Positions 24,866 to 32,886 of a stretch of 64,000 nt of DNA are shown in pieces. Within the stretch, counting starts at the first letter, position 1. Each line of letters begins with the position of its first letter. The position numbers and the translations under genes are program-made. A model generated the notes under the pieces. The model ran no database searches and was not told where the DNA came from. It worked only from the letters and a program-made list of their open reading frames with translations. This DNA comes from Desulfocarbo indianensis (lineage in GTDB: Bacteria; Desulfobacterota; Desulfarculia; Desulfarculales; Desulfarculaceae), in the NCBI GenBank assembly GCA_001184205.1, contig LBMP01000001.1:896001-960000 (forward strand), given 5' to 3'.

Positions 24866-25582
24866 ATGCCCACCCTGGTTATGCTGCGCCATGGCGAAAG
24901 CCAATGGAATCTGGAGAACCGTTTCACCGGCTGGACCGACGTGGACCTTTCCGAAAAGGGCCGGGAGGAAGCCCGCCGCGCCGGCCACTTGCTGGCGGCG
25001 GCCGGCCTCAGGCCGCGGGCCTGCCACACCTCGGTGCTGAAAAGGGCGATCCGCACCCTTTGGCTGGCGCTGGACGAGCTGGACATGATGTGGCTGCCCT
25101 ACCAGACCCATTGGCGCTTGAACGAACGCCACTACGGCGCCCTGCAGGGCCTGAACAAGGCCGAGACCGCCGAGAAGTTCGGCGCGGAGCAGGTGCGGGT
25201 GTGGCGGCGCTCCTATGACGTGCCGCCCCCCCTGCTGGAGCCCGGCGACCCCCGCCACCCCAGCCGGGACCCCCGCTATGAAAACGAGGAGGGAGCGCTG
25301 CCGGCCGGCGAATCCCTGAAGGACACCCTGGAGCGGCTGATGCCCTATTGGCACCAGGCCCTGGCCCCGGCGCTCATCGCCTCCGGCGTCATGCTCATCG
25401 CGGCCCACGGCAACAGCCTGCGGGCCCTGGTCAAACACCTGGAACACGTGCCCGACGCCGAGATCCCCGGGGTGGAGATACCCACCGGCAATCCCCTGGT
25501 CTACGAGCTGGACCCGGGCCTGAAAATCGTGAGCCGGCGCTACCTGGACCCGGAGCGGGCGGCCCCGCTCTGGGGCGGCTAG
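24866..25582 (+). CDS. gpmA: 2,3-bisphosphoglycerate-dependent phosphoglycerate mutase
   Basis: Glycolytic interconversion of 3- and 2-phosphoglycerate. The 238-residue protein has the phosphohistidine motif [17 protein letters not shown] (His in RHGES), the family-defining [14 protein letters not shown], and the second active-site His in [26 protein letters not shown] sets the start at 24866; an in-frame extension to 24782 lacks a ribosome site. It is transcribed divergently from the BcrC-like gene. Confidence 0.95.
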   Translation: MPTLVMLRHGESQWNLENRFTGWTDVDLSEKGREEARRAGHLLAAAGLRPRACHTSVLKRAIRTLWLALDELDMMWLPYQTHWRLNERHYGALQGLNKAETAEKFGAEQVRVWRRSYDVPPPLLEPGDPRHPSRDPRYENEEGALPAGESLKDTLERLMPYWHQALAPALIASGVMLIAAHGNSLRALVKHLEHVPDAEIPGVEIPTGNPLVYELDPGLKIVSRRYLDPERAAPLWGG

Positions 25583-25675
25583 GAGGGCTCCGGCCCCGGC
25601 TTCCCACCGCAGGCTTGGGCGGGATTGGGACCCTTTCGCCTAAGGATTCCTTATGTGCCCGCGCGCACAAATGGC

Positions 25676-25704
25676 TTGACTGCCCCTGGCCATTGTGCTA
25701 ACAA
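25676..25704 (+). promoter_or_regulatory. Promoter of the rsbRD-like / dsrMKJOP operon
   Basis: TTGACT (25676-25681), 17 bases, TAACAA (25699-25704). This is a good match to a vegetative promoter and the only clear one in the gap before the dsr genes. It implies a 5' leader of about 160 nt that includes the hairpin at 25763-25801. Confidence 0.6.
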
Positions 25705-25762
25705 TGTCCCACTGAAATGGTCTGGCTAACTACTTTAATGTATTAGCATTTGCCCAATCAAG

Positions 25763-25801
25763 CCCCGCCGGGTAGCCTCCGGAGGCCAGCCCAGCGGGGC
25801 C
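25763..25801 (+). promoter_or_regulatory. Stable leader hairpin before the dsr operon
   Basis: GCCCCGC / GCGGGGC at the base, GGGT / GCCC in the middle and the perfect palindrome GCCTCCGGAGGC at the top fold almost all 39 bases into one hairpin. No U run follows on either strand, so it is not a standard terminator. It may protect the 5' end or act as a regulatory leader. Confidence 0.45.
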
Positions 25802-25871
25802 CACAATAGAGCGTGATCCAACACTCCCGCGGCCTATCGCTGTGCGCGCCGGAGTGCGGAGGTGATTGCCG

Positions 25872-26435
25872 GTGACCTTCCAGGAACTTCTGCTTAAACA
25901 CAAATCATCTATCCTGGGAGACTGGGTCAAGGCGATTGTGGAGACTTATCCTGCTGAAACGGCAAGGTTTCTGCGTCAAAGCAAGGACCAGTTCGCCAAC
26001 CCGGTGGGGGCGGCGATCAAGACCGAGACGGAGCATATTTTCGACCAGCTGGTCTCGGGCGGAGCGGAACGCCAGGAATTGGACAAATTCCTGGACAGGA
26101 TCATCCGCATCCGCGCGGTGCAGGATTTCACCCCGGCCCTGGCCCTGGGTTTTATCTACGATCTGAAAAGGGCGGTCCGCCGGCGGCTGGAAAAAGACCT
26201 GAAGCAACAAGGGCTGGAGGAAGAGCTGCTCAAGTTCGAGGAAACGGTGGACAACCTGATGCTGCAGGGGTTCGCCATATATGTTTCCTGCCGGGAGCAG
26301 ATTTACGACCTCAAGGCCATGGAAATGAGGAACCTCTACGCCAAGGTGCTGGAGCGCTCCGGGATATTCACGGTGGTCCCCGATCAGGAAACCCTGGAGC
26401 CGCTTTCGGAGACCGACGAGCAGAACAAGGCATAA
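25872..26435 (+). CDS. RsbRD N-terminal-domain-like (globin-fold-like sensor) protein
   Basis: A 187-residue all-helical cytosolic protein. LLLKHKSSILGDWVKAIVETYP at the start, then the SKDQFANPVG and FLDRIIRIRAVQDFTPALALGFIYDLK segments, match the N-terminal domain of RsbRD-type stressosome co-antagonists, here without a STAS domain. From family knowledge such genes often precede dsrMKJOP in sulfate reducers. GGAGGT at 25858-25863 is too close to the TTG at 25866 but well placed for the GTG at 25872, which I chose. The gap to dsrM is 43 bp, so it is probably the first gene of that operon. Its role there is unknown. Confidence 0.75.
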   Translation: MTFQELLLKHKSSILGDWVKAIVETYPAETARFLRQSKDQFANPVGAAIKTETEHIFDQLVSGGAERQELDKFLDRIIRIRAVQDFTPALALGFIYDLKRAVRRRLEKDLKQQGLEEELLKFEETVDNLMLQGFAIYVSCREQIYDLKAMEMRNLYAKVLERSGIFTVVPDQETLEPLSETDEQNKA

Positions 26436-26478
26436 AGGCAGTATCAGGCAAGCCTAACTGGAAAAGAGGTAGCGGATA

Positions 26479-27564
26479 ATGCATGTCATCTTTTCATTGC
26501 TAGCAGTGATCGTACTGATCGCGATCGCCTACGCGGGGGTGGCGGGCGCGGGGATGACCTACCTGTTTGGGGTGGTCATACCCTATGCCGCCGTGATCAC
26601 CTTCTTCCTGGGGTTGATCTTGAAGGTGCTCAAGTGGGGGCGTTCGGCGGTGCCGTTCAACATCCCCACCACCTGCGGTCAGCAAAAATCCCTTCCCTGG
26701 ATAAAGCCCAACAGCGTGGACAATCCGACCTCCACCGGCGGCGTTCTGGCCCGCATGTTTTTCGAGGTGTTGACCATGCGTTCGCTTTTCCGCAATACCA
26801 AGCTGGACTACCGGGTGGCCCACGGCCAGCCGGTCATCCGCCAGGGTTCGGAGAAATTCCTGTGGCTGTTCGCCATATTGTTCCATTACTCCTTCCTGGT
26901 GGTTCTCCTCTGGCATCTGCGCTTCTTCATGGAGCCGGTGCCCAAACTGGTGGGCGTGATCGAGGCCCTGGACGGCTTCTTCGAGTTCGGGCTGCCCCAA
27001 TTGCTCTTGAGCGGCGTGATCTTGGTGGCCATGGCCGGCGCCCTTTTGGACCGCCGGCTCCGGATGCCCAACATCCGCTACATCTCCTTGACCTCGGATT
27101 ACTTCCCGCTTTTCCTGATCATGGGAATCGGCATCACCGGCATCCTGATGCGCTACTTGCTGCGGGTGGATATCACCGCCATCAAGGAGCTGACCATGAG
27201 CCTGGCGGTGATGAAGCCGGTGATTCCCCAGGCCCCCATCGATCCCCTGTTCTACGCTCACATCTTCCTGGTCAGCGTGCTGTTCGCCTATTTCCCCTTC
27301 AGCAAGCTGATGCACATGCCGGGCGTGTTCATGAGCCCCACCCGCAACCTGACCACCAACAGCCGCGAGGTGAGACACGTCAATCCTTGGAACTACCCGG
27401 TGAAGACCCATACCTACGATGAATACGAGGAAGACTTCCGCGATCTCATGATCGAGGCCGGCCTGCCGGTGGAGCACAACCCCGCCGAGGAGGCAGCGGC
27501 CGCCGAGGGCGGCGGGGAAGCCGCCGAGGCGGAACCCGAGGCCCCGGAAGAGAAAAAAGAATAA
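26479..27564 (+). CDS. dsrM: Sulfite-reduction-associated complex subunit DsrM (HmeC-like cytochrome b)
   Basis: Membrane haem b subunit of the DsrMKJOP complex, which exchanges electrons between the quinone pool or periplasm and cytoplasmic thiol/disulfide carriers (DsrC) for sulfite reduction. The 361-residue protein has about six hydrophobic segments in NarI-like arrangement, with helix histidines in LFHYSFLVVLLWHLRFF and YAHIFLVSVLFAYFPFSKLMHM as likely haem ligands. The C-terminus (about 330-361) is an acidic Ala/Glu tail. GAGGTAG precedes the ATG. A strong hairpin separates it from dsrK. Confidence 0.93.
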   Translation: MHVIFSLLAVIVLIAIAYAGVAGAGMTYLFGVVIPYAAVITFFLGLILKVLKWGRSAVPFNIPTTCGQQKSLPWIKPNSVDNPTSTGGVLARMFFEVLTMRSLFRNTKLDYRVAHGQPVIRQGSEKFLWLFAILFHYSFLVVLLWHLRFFMEPVPKLVGVIEALDGFFEFGLPQLLLSGVILVAMAGALLDRRLRMPNIRYISLTSDYFPLFLIMGIGITGILMRYLLRVDITAIKELTMSLAVMKPVIPQAPIDPLFYAHIFLVSVLFAYFPFSKLMHMPGVFMSPTRNLTTNSREVRHVNPWNYPVKTHTYDEYEEDFRDLMIEAGLPVEHNPAEEAAAAEGGGEAAEAEPEAPEEKKE

Positions 27565-27567
27565 TTG

Positions 27568-27601
27568 CCCGGCCGCGGGCGGTGAAAAGCCGCCGGCCGG
27601 G
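27568..27601 (+). promoter_or_regulatory. Intra-operon hairpin between dsrM and dsrK
   Basis: CCCGGCCG...GGCGG pairs with CCGCC...CGGCCGGG around a GTGAAAAG-type loop, with a small bulge. It lies a few bases after the dsrM stop, and no U run follows. It is likely to affect mRNA processing or the dsrM:dsrK ratio rather than terminate fully. Confidence 0.5.
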
Positions 27602-27636
27602 TAGCCAATATGCTCCCAAGATAAAGGATTGATGCG

Positions 27637-29316
27637 ATGGCTAATCCTACTCCCAAGCCCGAACAGATCGCAGCGGTGGATCACAAGCCGCCCGCCGCGG
27701 ATTGGATGGACACCAAGCCCGAGTTCAAGCCGGGCATGTTCCTCTACGCGGTCCGCAAGGAATCGCTGGAGGGCGTGGGCCAACCCAACCCCCGCGATTG
27801 GAACCCCACCGACGCCGATTGGAAACTGCCGGCCGACTGGAAGGGCATCGTGCGCGAAGGCATCAAGGAGCGCCTGCAGCGCTTCCGCTCCTTCCAGATA
27901 TTCATGGACATCTGCGTGCGTTGCGGCGCCTGCGCCGACAAGTGCCACTTCTTCATCGGCTCCGGCGATCCCAAGAACATGCCGGTCCTAAGGGCCGAGC
28001 TTCTACGCAGCATCTACCGCGGCGAGTTCAAGGTCGCGGGCAAGATACTGGGCAAGTTGGCCGGCGGCCGCAAGCTCACCGAAGAGGTGATCAAGGAGTG
28101 GTTCTACTACTACTTCCAATGCACCGAGTGCCGCCGTTGCAGCGTCTACTGCCCCTACGGCATAGACACCGCCGAGATAACCATCATGGCCCGCGAGATT
28201 CTGAACCTCCTGGGCTGTCAGATCGACTGGGTGGGCACGCCGGTCAATAACTGCTTCCACACCGGCAACCACCTGGGCTTGAAGCCCCACACCTACAAGG
28301 AGAACGTGGAGTACCTCCTCGACGACATCGAGGAATACAGCGGCGTTCGCATCAACCCCAGTTTCAACCGCAAGGGGGCCGAGCTTCTGTTCATCACCCC
28401 CTCGGGCGACGTGTTCGCCGATCCGGGCATCTTCACCTTCATGGGCTATCTGATGCTCTTCGATCACATCGGCCTGGATTACACCTGGAGCACCTACGCC
28501 TCGGAGGGCGGCAACTTCGGCTTCTTCACCAGCCACGAGATGATGAAGCGGCTAAACGCCAAAATGTACGCCGAGGCCAAGCGCCTGGGCGTCAAGTGGA
28601 TATTGGGCGGCGAGTGCGGCCACATGTGGCGGGTCATCACCCAATACATGGACACCATGAACGGCCCGGCCGACTTCCTGGAGGTTCCGGTGAGCCCCAT
28701 CACCGGCACCCGCTTCCAGAACTCGGCCTCCACCAAGATGGTGCACATCTCCGAGTTCACCGCCGATCTCATTCACAACAACAAGCTCAAGCTGGACCCC
28801 AGCCGCAACGATCACCTGCGGGTTACCTTCCATGATTCCTGCAACCCCGCGCGGGGCATGGGCATGCTGGAGGAGCCGCGCTACATACTCAACAACGTGT
28901 GCAACAACTTCTTCGAGATGCCCCCGCAGACCATCCGCGAAAACACCTTCTGCTGCGGCGGCGGCGCCGGACTGAACGCCGGCGAAAACATGGAGATGCG
29001 CTTCCGGGGCGGCCTGCCCCGCATGAACGCGGTGCAATACGTGAAAGACCGGCACGGAGTCAACATGCTGGCCTGCGTCTGCGCCGTGGACCGCGCGGTT
29101 TTCCCGGCCCACCTGGAATACTGGGTGCCCGGCGTGAAGAATTGCGGAGTGACCGAACTGGTGGCCAACGCCTTGGTCATGGACGGCGAGATACCCCGGC
29201 AATACAACCTCCGCGGCGAGGAGGTCAACGACCTGCGCGAGGAGGTCGATCTGCCTCCCATCCAATGGCCCGAGGAGGAAGAGGGCGGGGAGCCCAGCGA
29301 GGAGGGCGGTGAATAA
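27637..29316 (+). CDS. dsrK: DsrK, HdrD-like catalytic iron-sulfur subunit
   Basis: Cytoplasm-facing subunit of DsrMKJOP, thought to act on the DsrC disulfide/trisulfide. In 559 residues the two [4Fe-4S] sites are CVRCGACADKCHFF (Cys93, 96, 99, 103) and CTECRRCSVYCPYG (Cys162, 165, 168, 172). The HdrD-type catalytic cluster region includes GGECGHMWR, FHDSCNPARGMG, NTFCCGGGAGL and LACVCAVDRAVF. The C-terminal tail is acidic. It overlaps dsrJ by one base (TAATG), which implies coupled translation. Confidence 0.95.
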   Translation: MANPTPKPEQIAAVDHKPPAADWMDTKPEFKPGMFLYAVRKESLEGVGQPNPRDWNPTDADWKLPADWKGIVREGIKERLQRFRSFQIFMDICVRCGACADKCHFFIGSGDPKNMPVLRAELLRSIYRGEFKVAGKILGKLAGGRKLTEEVIKEWFYYYFQCTECRRCSVYCPYGIDTAEITIMAREILNLLGCQIDWVGTPVNNCFHTGNHLGLKPHTYKENVEYLLDDIEEYSGVRINPSFNRKGAELLFITPSGDVFADPGIFTFMGYLMLFDHIGLDYTWSTYASEGGNFGFFTSHEMMKRLNAKMYAEAKRLGVKWILGGECGHMWRVITQYMDTMNGPADFLEVPVSPITGTRFQNSASTKMVHISEFTADLIHNNKLKLDPSRNDHLRVTFHDSCNPARGMGMLEEPRYILNNVCNNFFEMPPQTIRENTFCCGGGAGLNAGENMEMRFRGGLPRMNAVQYVKDRHGVNMLACVCAVDRAVFPAHLEYWVPGVKNCGVTELVANALVMDGEIPRQYNLRGEEVNDLREEVDLPPIQWPEEEEGGEPSEEGGE

Positions 29317-29705
29317 TGTATAACGCAGGCAAGATAATCACCGGCTTGGTAATCTTCGTGGTCATCTTCACCCTGCCCCTCTGGTGGCAGGTGGGCAAGG
29401 CGGCGCCGCCGGCGCCCAAGCCCGAGCTGCCCAAGACCGCCAAGGTCTGCGTGGAGGACACGGCCTACATGCGTACCTCCCACATGCAGCTCTTGAACGA
29501 CTGGCGCAACGCCGTGGTGCGCGACCAGGACCGGGTGTACGTGGGCAAGGACGGCAAGAAATACAGCATGAGCCTCACCAACGACTGCATGGCTTGCCAC
29601 AACGACAAGAAGAAATTCTGCGACCAGTGCCATAACTACTTGGCGGTCGCACCCTATTGCTGGGACTGCCACCTCACGCCCGAGCAGGTGAAGGAGAGTA
29701 AGTAA
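29316..29705 (+). CDS. dsrJ: DsrJ, triheme cytochrome c subunit
   Basis: Periplasmic c-type cytochrome of the DsrMKJOP complex. The 129-residue protein has an uncleaved N-terminal membrane helix (about 5-23) and three CXXCH sites: CMACHNDK, CDQCHNY and CWDCH. A further cysteine (KVCVEDTAYMR) lies upstream, as in the family, where one haem has unusual ligation. Its start overlaps the dsrK stop, and its own stop overlaps the dsrO ATG (both TAATG). Confidence 0.95.
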   Translation: MYNAGKIITGLVIFVVIFTLPLWWQVGKAAPPAPKPELPKTAKVCVEDTAYMRTSHMQLLNDWRNAVVRDQDRVYVGKDGKKYSMSLTNDCMACHNDKKKFCDQCHNYLAVAPYCWDCHLTPEQVKESK

Positions 29706-30496
29706 TGGCGGTGAATAGACGAGAATTCATCAAGATAGCCGGCCTCTCCGCCGCCCTGGGCTTGGGCGGTAAAGCGGCCTTCGATCTGGTTCTGCCCGGC
29801 CAGGTGGACGCGGCCCAGATGTCCCGCCCGCCCCAGGCTCTGCAAGGCAGCCATTGGGCCATGGTGGTGGATCTCAAAAAATTCAAGAGCGAGGCCGACG
29901 CCATGGCCTTGCAGGAGATCTGTCACCAGGCCCACAACGTGCCGACCATTCCGGGCAAGCAGGAAATCAAGTGGATTTGGCCCACCAAGTTCGAGCACGC
30001 CTTCACCCATTTGGAAAACCGCCAGATACCGCCCGATATCTTGGAAACGCCGGTGCTGGTGCTTTGCAACCATTGCGAAAATCCGCCCTGCGTGCGGGTC
30101 TGCCCCACCAAGGCCACCTTCAAGCGCGAGAGCGACGGCATAGTCATCATGGACATGCACCGCTGCATCGGCTGCCGCTTCTGCATGGCCGCCTGCCCCT
30201 ACGGGGCCAGGAGCTTCAACTTCGCCGACCCGCGCAATTACTTCAAGGACGGCAAGCTCCCCAACCCCGACTATCCCACCCGCACCAAGGGCGTGGTGGA
30301 AAAATGCAATTTCTGCGCCGAGCGCCTGGCGGTGGGCAAGCTTCCCGCCTGCGTGGAGGCGGCCAAGGACGGGCAACTCATCTTCGGCGATTTGAACGAT
30401 CCCCGCTCGGAGGTGCGTAAGACCCTGCGGACCAATTACAGCATTAGGCGCAAGCCCGATTTGGGCACCCAGCCTAGTGTCTATTACCTAGTGTGA
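29705..30496 (+). CDS. dsrO: DsrO, periplasmic iron-sulfur subunit
   Basis: Ferredoxin-like electron carrier of DsrMKJOP. The 263-residue protein begins with a Tat signal (NRREFIKIAGLSAALGLGG, cleavage after about residue 36), consistent with export of a folded Fe-S protein. Cluster motifs are CNHCENPPCVRVCP, CIGCRFCMAACPYGA and CNFCAERL, as in HmeA/NrfC-type subunits. It is translationally coupled to dsrJ and followed by dsrP after a 7-bp gap. Confidence 0.94.
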   Translation: MAVNRREFIKIAGLSAALGLGGKAAFDLVLPGQVDAAQMSRPPQALQGSHWAMVVDLKKFKSEADAMALQEICHQAHNVPTIPGKQEIKWIWPTKFEHAFTHLENRQIPPDILETPVLVLCNHCENPPCVRVCPTKATFKRESDGIVIMDMHRCIGCRFCMAACPYGARSFNFADPRNYFKDGKLPNPDYPTRTKGVVEKCNFCAERLAVGKLPACVEAAKDGQLIFGDLNDPRSEVRKTLRTNYSIRRKPDLGTQPSVYYLV

Positions 30497-30503
30497 GGTC
30501 GCT

Positions 30504-31691
30504 ATGCTGGAAAAAGCTATAACCGGAAGCAAGAACTACTGGGGCTGGCTGGCCTTCCTGCTGGCGGTCATCATAGCGGGCGTGTTGGCCTATCTGGTGC
30601 AATACAACAAGGGCCTCATGATAACCGGCATGAGCCGGGACGTGAGCTGGGGATTCTACATCGCCCAGTTCACCTTCCTGGTCGGCGTGGCGGCCTCGGC
30701 CGTGATGCTGGTGCTGCCCTTCTATCTGCACAATTACAAGGACTTCGGCCGCATCACCATCATGGGCGAATTCCTGGCCATCTCCGCGGTCACCATGTGC
30801 CTCCTGTTCATCATCGTGGACCTTGGCAAGCCCATGCGCGCCTTGAACATGATCCTGCACCCCACGCCCAACTCCATCCTGTTCTGGGACATGATAGTCC
30901 TCAACGGCTATCTGGCCATCAACCTGGTGGTGGGATGGGTGGTGCTTTCGTCCGAGCGCAAGCAGCTGCCGCCGCCGGGCTGGATCAAGCCCATCATCTA
31001 CCTCTCGATCCCCTGGGCGGTCTCCATCCACACGGTGACGGCGTTCCTCTACTGCGGCCTGCCGGGCCGCGGCTTCTGGCTCACCGCCATCCTGGCTCCC
31101 CGCTTTTTGGCCTCGGCCTTCGCCTCGGGTCCCTCGGTGCTGATTCTCCTGTCGCTCCTGGTGCGTAAGCTCACCAAGTTCGACCCCGGCAAGGAGGCCA
31201 TCCAGAGCCTGGCCAAGATCGTGACCTACGCCATCATCCTGAACCTGTTCTTCCTCTCCCTGGAGTTCTTCACGGTCTTCTACAGCCAGATACCCAGCCA
31301 CATGACCCACTTGCAATACCTGTTCGCCGGCTACCACGGCTACGGCGCCCTGGTGCCCTTTATGTGGGCCTCCATGATCTGCGGCCTGTTGGCCATCGCG
31401 CTGTTGATAAACCCCCGCACCCGCAAGAAGGAGCCCGTCCTGGGCGTGGCCGCGGTGCTGGTGTTCATCTGCACCTGGATCGACAAGGGCATGGGCATGA
31501 TCTCCGGCGGTTTCGTGCCCAATCCCCTGCACGAGATCACCGAGTACTCCCCCACGCCCCTGGAGCTGACCATCACCGTCGGCGTTTACGCGGTGGGCAT
31601 CTTCATCCTCACCATCCTCTACAAGGTGGCGGTGGGCGTGAAGGAAGAGATCGGCGACTTCAAGCCCGGCGACGTGGCGCCCAGCCACTAA
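30504..31691 (+). CDS. dsrP: DsrP, NrfD-like integral membrane subunit
   Basis: Quinone-interacting membrane subunit of DsrMKJOP; 395 residues with about ten transmembrane helices in the NrfD/HmeB pattern. Characteristic stretches are GMSRDVSWGFYIAQFTFLVG, HPTPNSILFWD, ERKQLPPPGW and YSQIPSHMTHLQYLF. It is the last gene of the operon; a terminator and tandem repeats follow. A close paralogue lies alone at 60242-61399. Confidence 0.95.
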   Translation: MLEKAITGSKNYWGWLAFLLAVIIAGVLAYLVQYNKGLMITGMSRDVSWGFYIAQFTFLVGVAASAVMLVLPFYLHNYKDFGRITIMGEFLAISAVTMCLLFIIVDLGKPMRALNMILHPTPNSILFWDMIVLNGYLAINLVVGWVVLSSERKQLPPPGWIKPIIYLSIPWAVSIHTVTAFLYCGLPGRGFWLTAILAPRFLASAFASGPSVLILLSLLVRKLTKFDPGKEAIQSLAKIVTYAIILNLFFLSLEFFTVFYSQIPSHMTHLQYLFAGYHGYGALVPFMWASMICGLLAIALLINPRTRKKEPVLGVAAVLVFICTWIDKGMGMISGGFVPNPLHEITEYSPTPLELTITVGVYAVGIFILTILYKVAVGVKEEIGDFKPGDVAPSH

Positions 31692-31762
31692 ACCCGGCCC
31701 CCTGGGCGATCCCGGCCGGGTCTTGGGCCGAATCGCCAGCTAAAAACCCGGTTCCGCTGACA

Positions 31763-31796
31763 ACAGCCCCCTCCCTGCCAAGGGAGGGGGCTGTTT
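31763..31796 (+). terminator. Terminator of the dsrMKJOP operon
   Basis: ACAGCCCCCTCCCT and AGGGAGGGGGCTGT form a long GC-rich hairpin with a very short loop, followed by TTTT. It lies about 70 bp after dsrP. Its right arm forms part of the 72-bp tandem repeat, so part of the hairpin is repeated downstream. Confidence 0.75.
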
Positions 31797-31937
31797 TGCG
31801 GGGAGCGAGGACAGCTTCCACGTTATCCAAGGCAGGTCTTATCCCTCTGCCAAGGGAGGGGGCTGTTTTGCGGGGAGCGAGGACAGCTTCCACGTTATCC
31901 AAGGCAGGTCTTATCCCCTTGCCAAGGGAGGGGCTTT
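31776..31937. repeat. 72-bp tandem direct repeat (2 full copies plus 18 bp)
   Basis: Near-perfect units start at 31776, 31848 and 31920. Each begins TGCCAAGGGAGGGG, continues through GCGGGGAGCGAGGACAGC and TTCCACGTTATCC, and ends AGGCAGGTCTTATCC. The third copy is cut after about 18 bp. There are no variable spacers, so it is not a CRISPR array. It carries the right arm of the dsr terminator hairpin. Confidence 0.9.
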
Positions 31938-31991
31938 TGGGGGGGGGCGAGTGCGTCTGCCGCGCCGCCCAGGGCCGGCCTTTTGGGCCGA

Positions 31992-32110
31992 AGCCGCGCG
32001 GCTGAATCCCGCCGGCCCAGGGAATATTGCCAAACCCTCAGCCGCGCGGCTGAATCCCGCCGGCCTGGGAACTTGGCCGAGCCCCCAGCCGCGGCGGCGA
32101 ACGGGAAGGG
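31992..32110. repeat. 48-bp degenerate tandem repeat
   Basis: AGCCGCGCGGCTGAATCCCG starts at 31992 and again at 32040, followed in each by CCGGCC..GGGAA; a decayed third start (AGCCGCGGCGGCGAACGGGA) is at 32087. Each unit begins with a small palindrome (GCCGCGCGGC). The repeat fills the rest of the 0.5-kb gap between dsrP and the VOC gene. I see no gene in this gap. Confidence 0.75.
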
Positions 32111-32190
32111 GATTAAACGCCCGCCTCCCTGGCCCCGGCGCTCCGGGTGTTTTATTTTATATAAAAGACACCCATGACTGGGAGGCGGGC

Positions 32191-32784
32191 ATGGTCAAAT
32201 ACAACGGCATCAATCATCTGGCCATGGCCACCGGCGACATGGACAAGACAGTTCGCTTTTGGCGCGATCTTTTGGGCATGCGCCTGGTGGCCGGCCTGGG
32301 CAAACCCGGCCAGCGGCACTATTTTTTCGAGATAAACGAGAGCGATCTCATCGCCTTTTTTCAATGGGACCAGGTGGAGCCCGCACCGGAAAAAGACCAT
32401 GGCTATCCGGTGAAGGGCCCCTTCATCTTCGACCACGTCTCCATCGGGGTGGAAGATGAATCCAGCCTGTGGGAGCTGAAGGACAAGCTGGCCGCGGCGG
32501 GTTTCTGGGTCTCCGAGGTCATCGACCACGGCTTCATCCACAGCCTGTATTCCTTTGATCCCAACGGCATACCCATCGAGTTCTCCTGGAGCGTGCCCGG
32601 CGTGGATATACGCGCGCGGCCGGTGATGGTGGAAAAGCGGCCGTCCGCGGTGACCAGGGAGGGGCCCGAGCCCCAGCCCGGCCATTGGCCGCCGGTGCGC
32701 GAGCCCACCCCGGCCGATGATTACGCGGCGTATCCCGGCGAGGGCCAGGCCCTGGCCGATCCCCAGGTCAAACAGACCTGGTAA
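32191..32784 (+). CDS. VOC (glyoxalase/dioxygenase-fold) family protein
   Basis: A 197-residue protein with a vicinal-oxygen-chelate fold over residues 1-140. The N-terminal part reads YNGINHLAMATGDMDKTVRFWRDLLGMRL, and the second half has FIFDHVSIGVEDE and SFDPNGIPIEFSWS. The usual metal ligands His (INHLAMA), His (FDHVSI) and Glu (PIEFSW) are all visible. The C-terminal ~55 residues are a Pro-rich extension. GGAGG five bases upstream fixes the start; an open frame extending through the repeats to 31951 is not credible. Function is not inferable from the neighbours. Confidence 0.78.
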   Translation: MVKYNGINHLAMATGDMDKTVRFWRDLLGMRLVAGLGKPGQRHYFFEINESDLIAFFQWDQVEPAPEKDHGYPVKGPFIFDHVSIGVEDESSLWELKDKLAAAGFWVSEVIDHGFIHSLYSFDPNGIPIEFSWSVPGVDIRARPVMVEKRPSAVTREGPEPQPGHWPPVREPTPADDYAAYPGEGQALADPQVKQTW

Positions 32785-32886
32785 CAGGGCGGAACGGACA
32801 GAGGCCGACAAGCCAAGCCGGGTCAAGGACCGCATATCAGGAGACAATTCAGGCCGGCGCCGCCATCACCCCCACGGGGGCGGTGC

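Noticed and set aside
31776-31937. CRISPR array
   Set aside because: The units are contiguous identical 72-mers without unique spacers, there are no cas genes in the window, and the repeat contains a terminator arm.
31951-32190. N-terminal extension of the VOC protein
   Set aside because: The added residues come from the 48-bp tandem repeat; the start at 32191 has a strong GGAGG.
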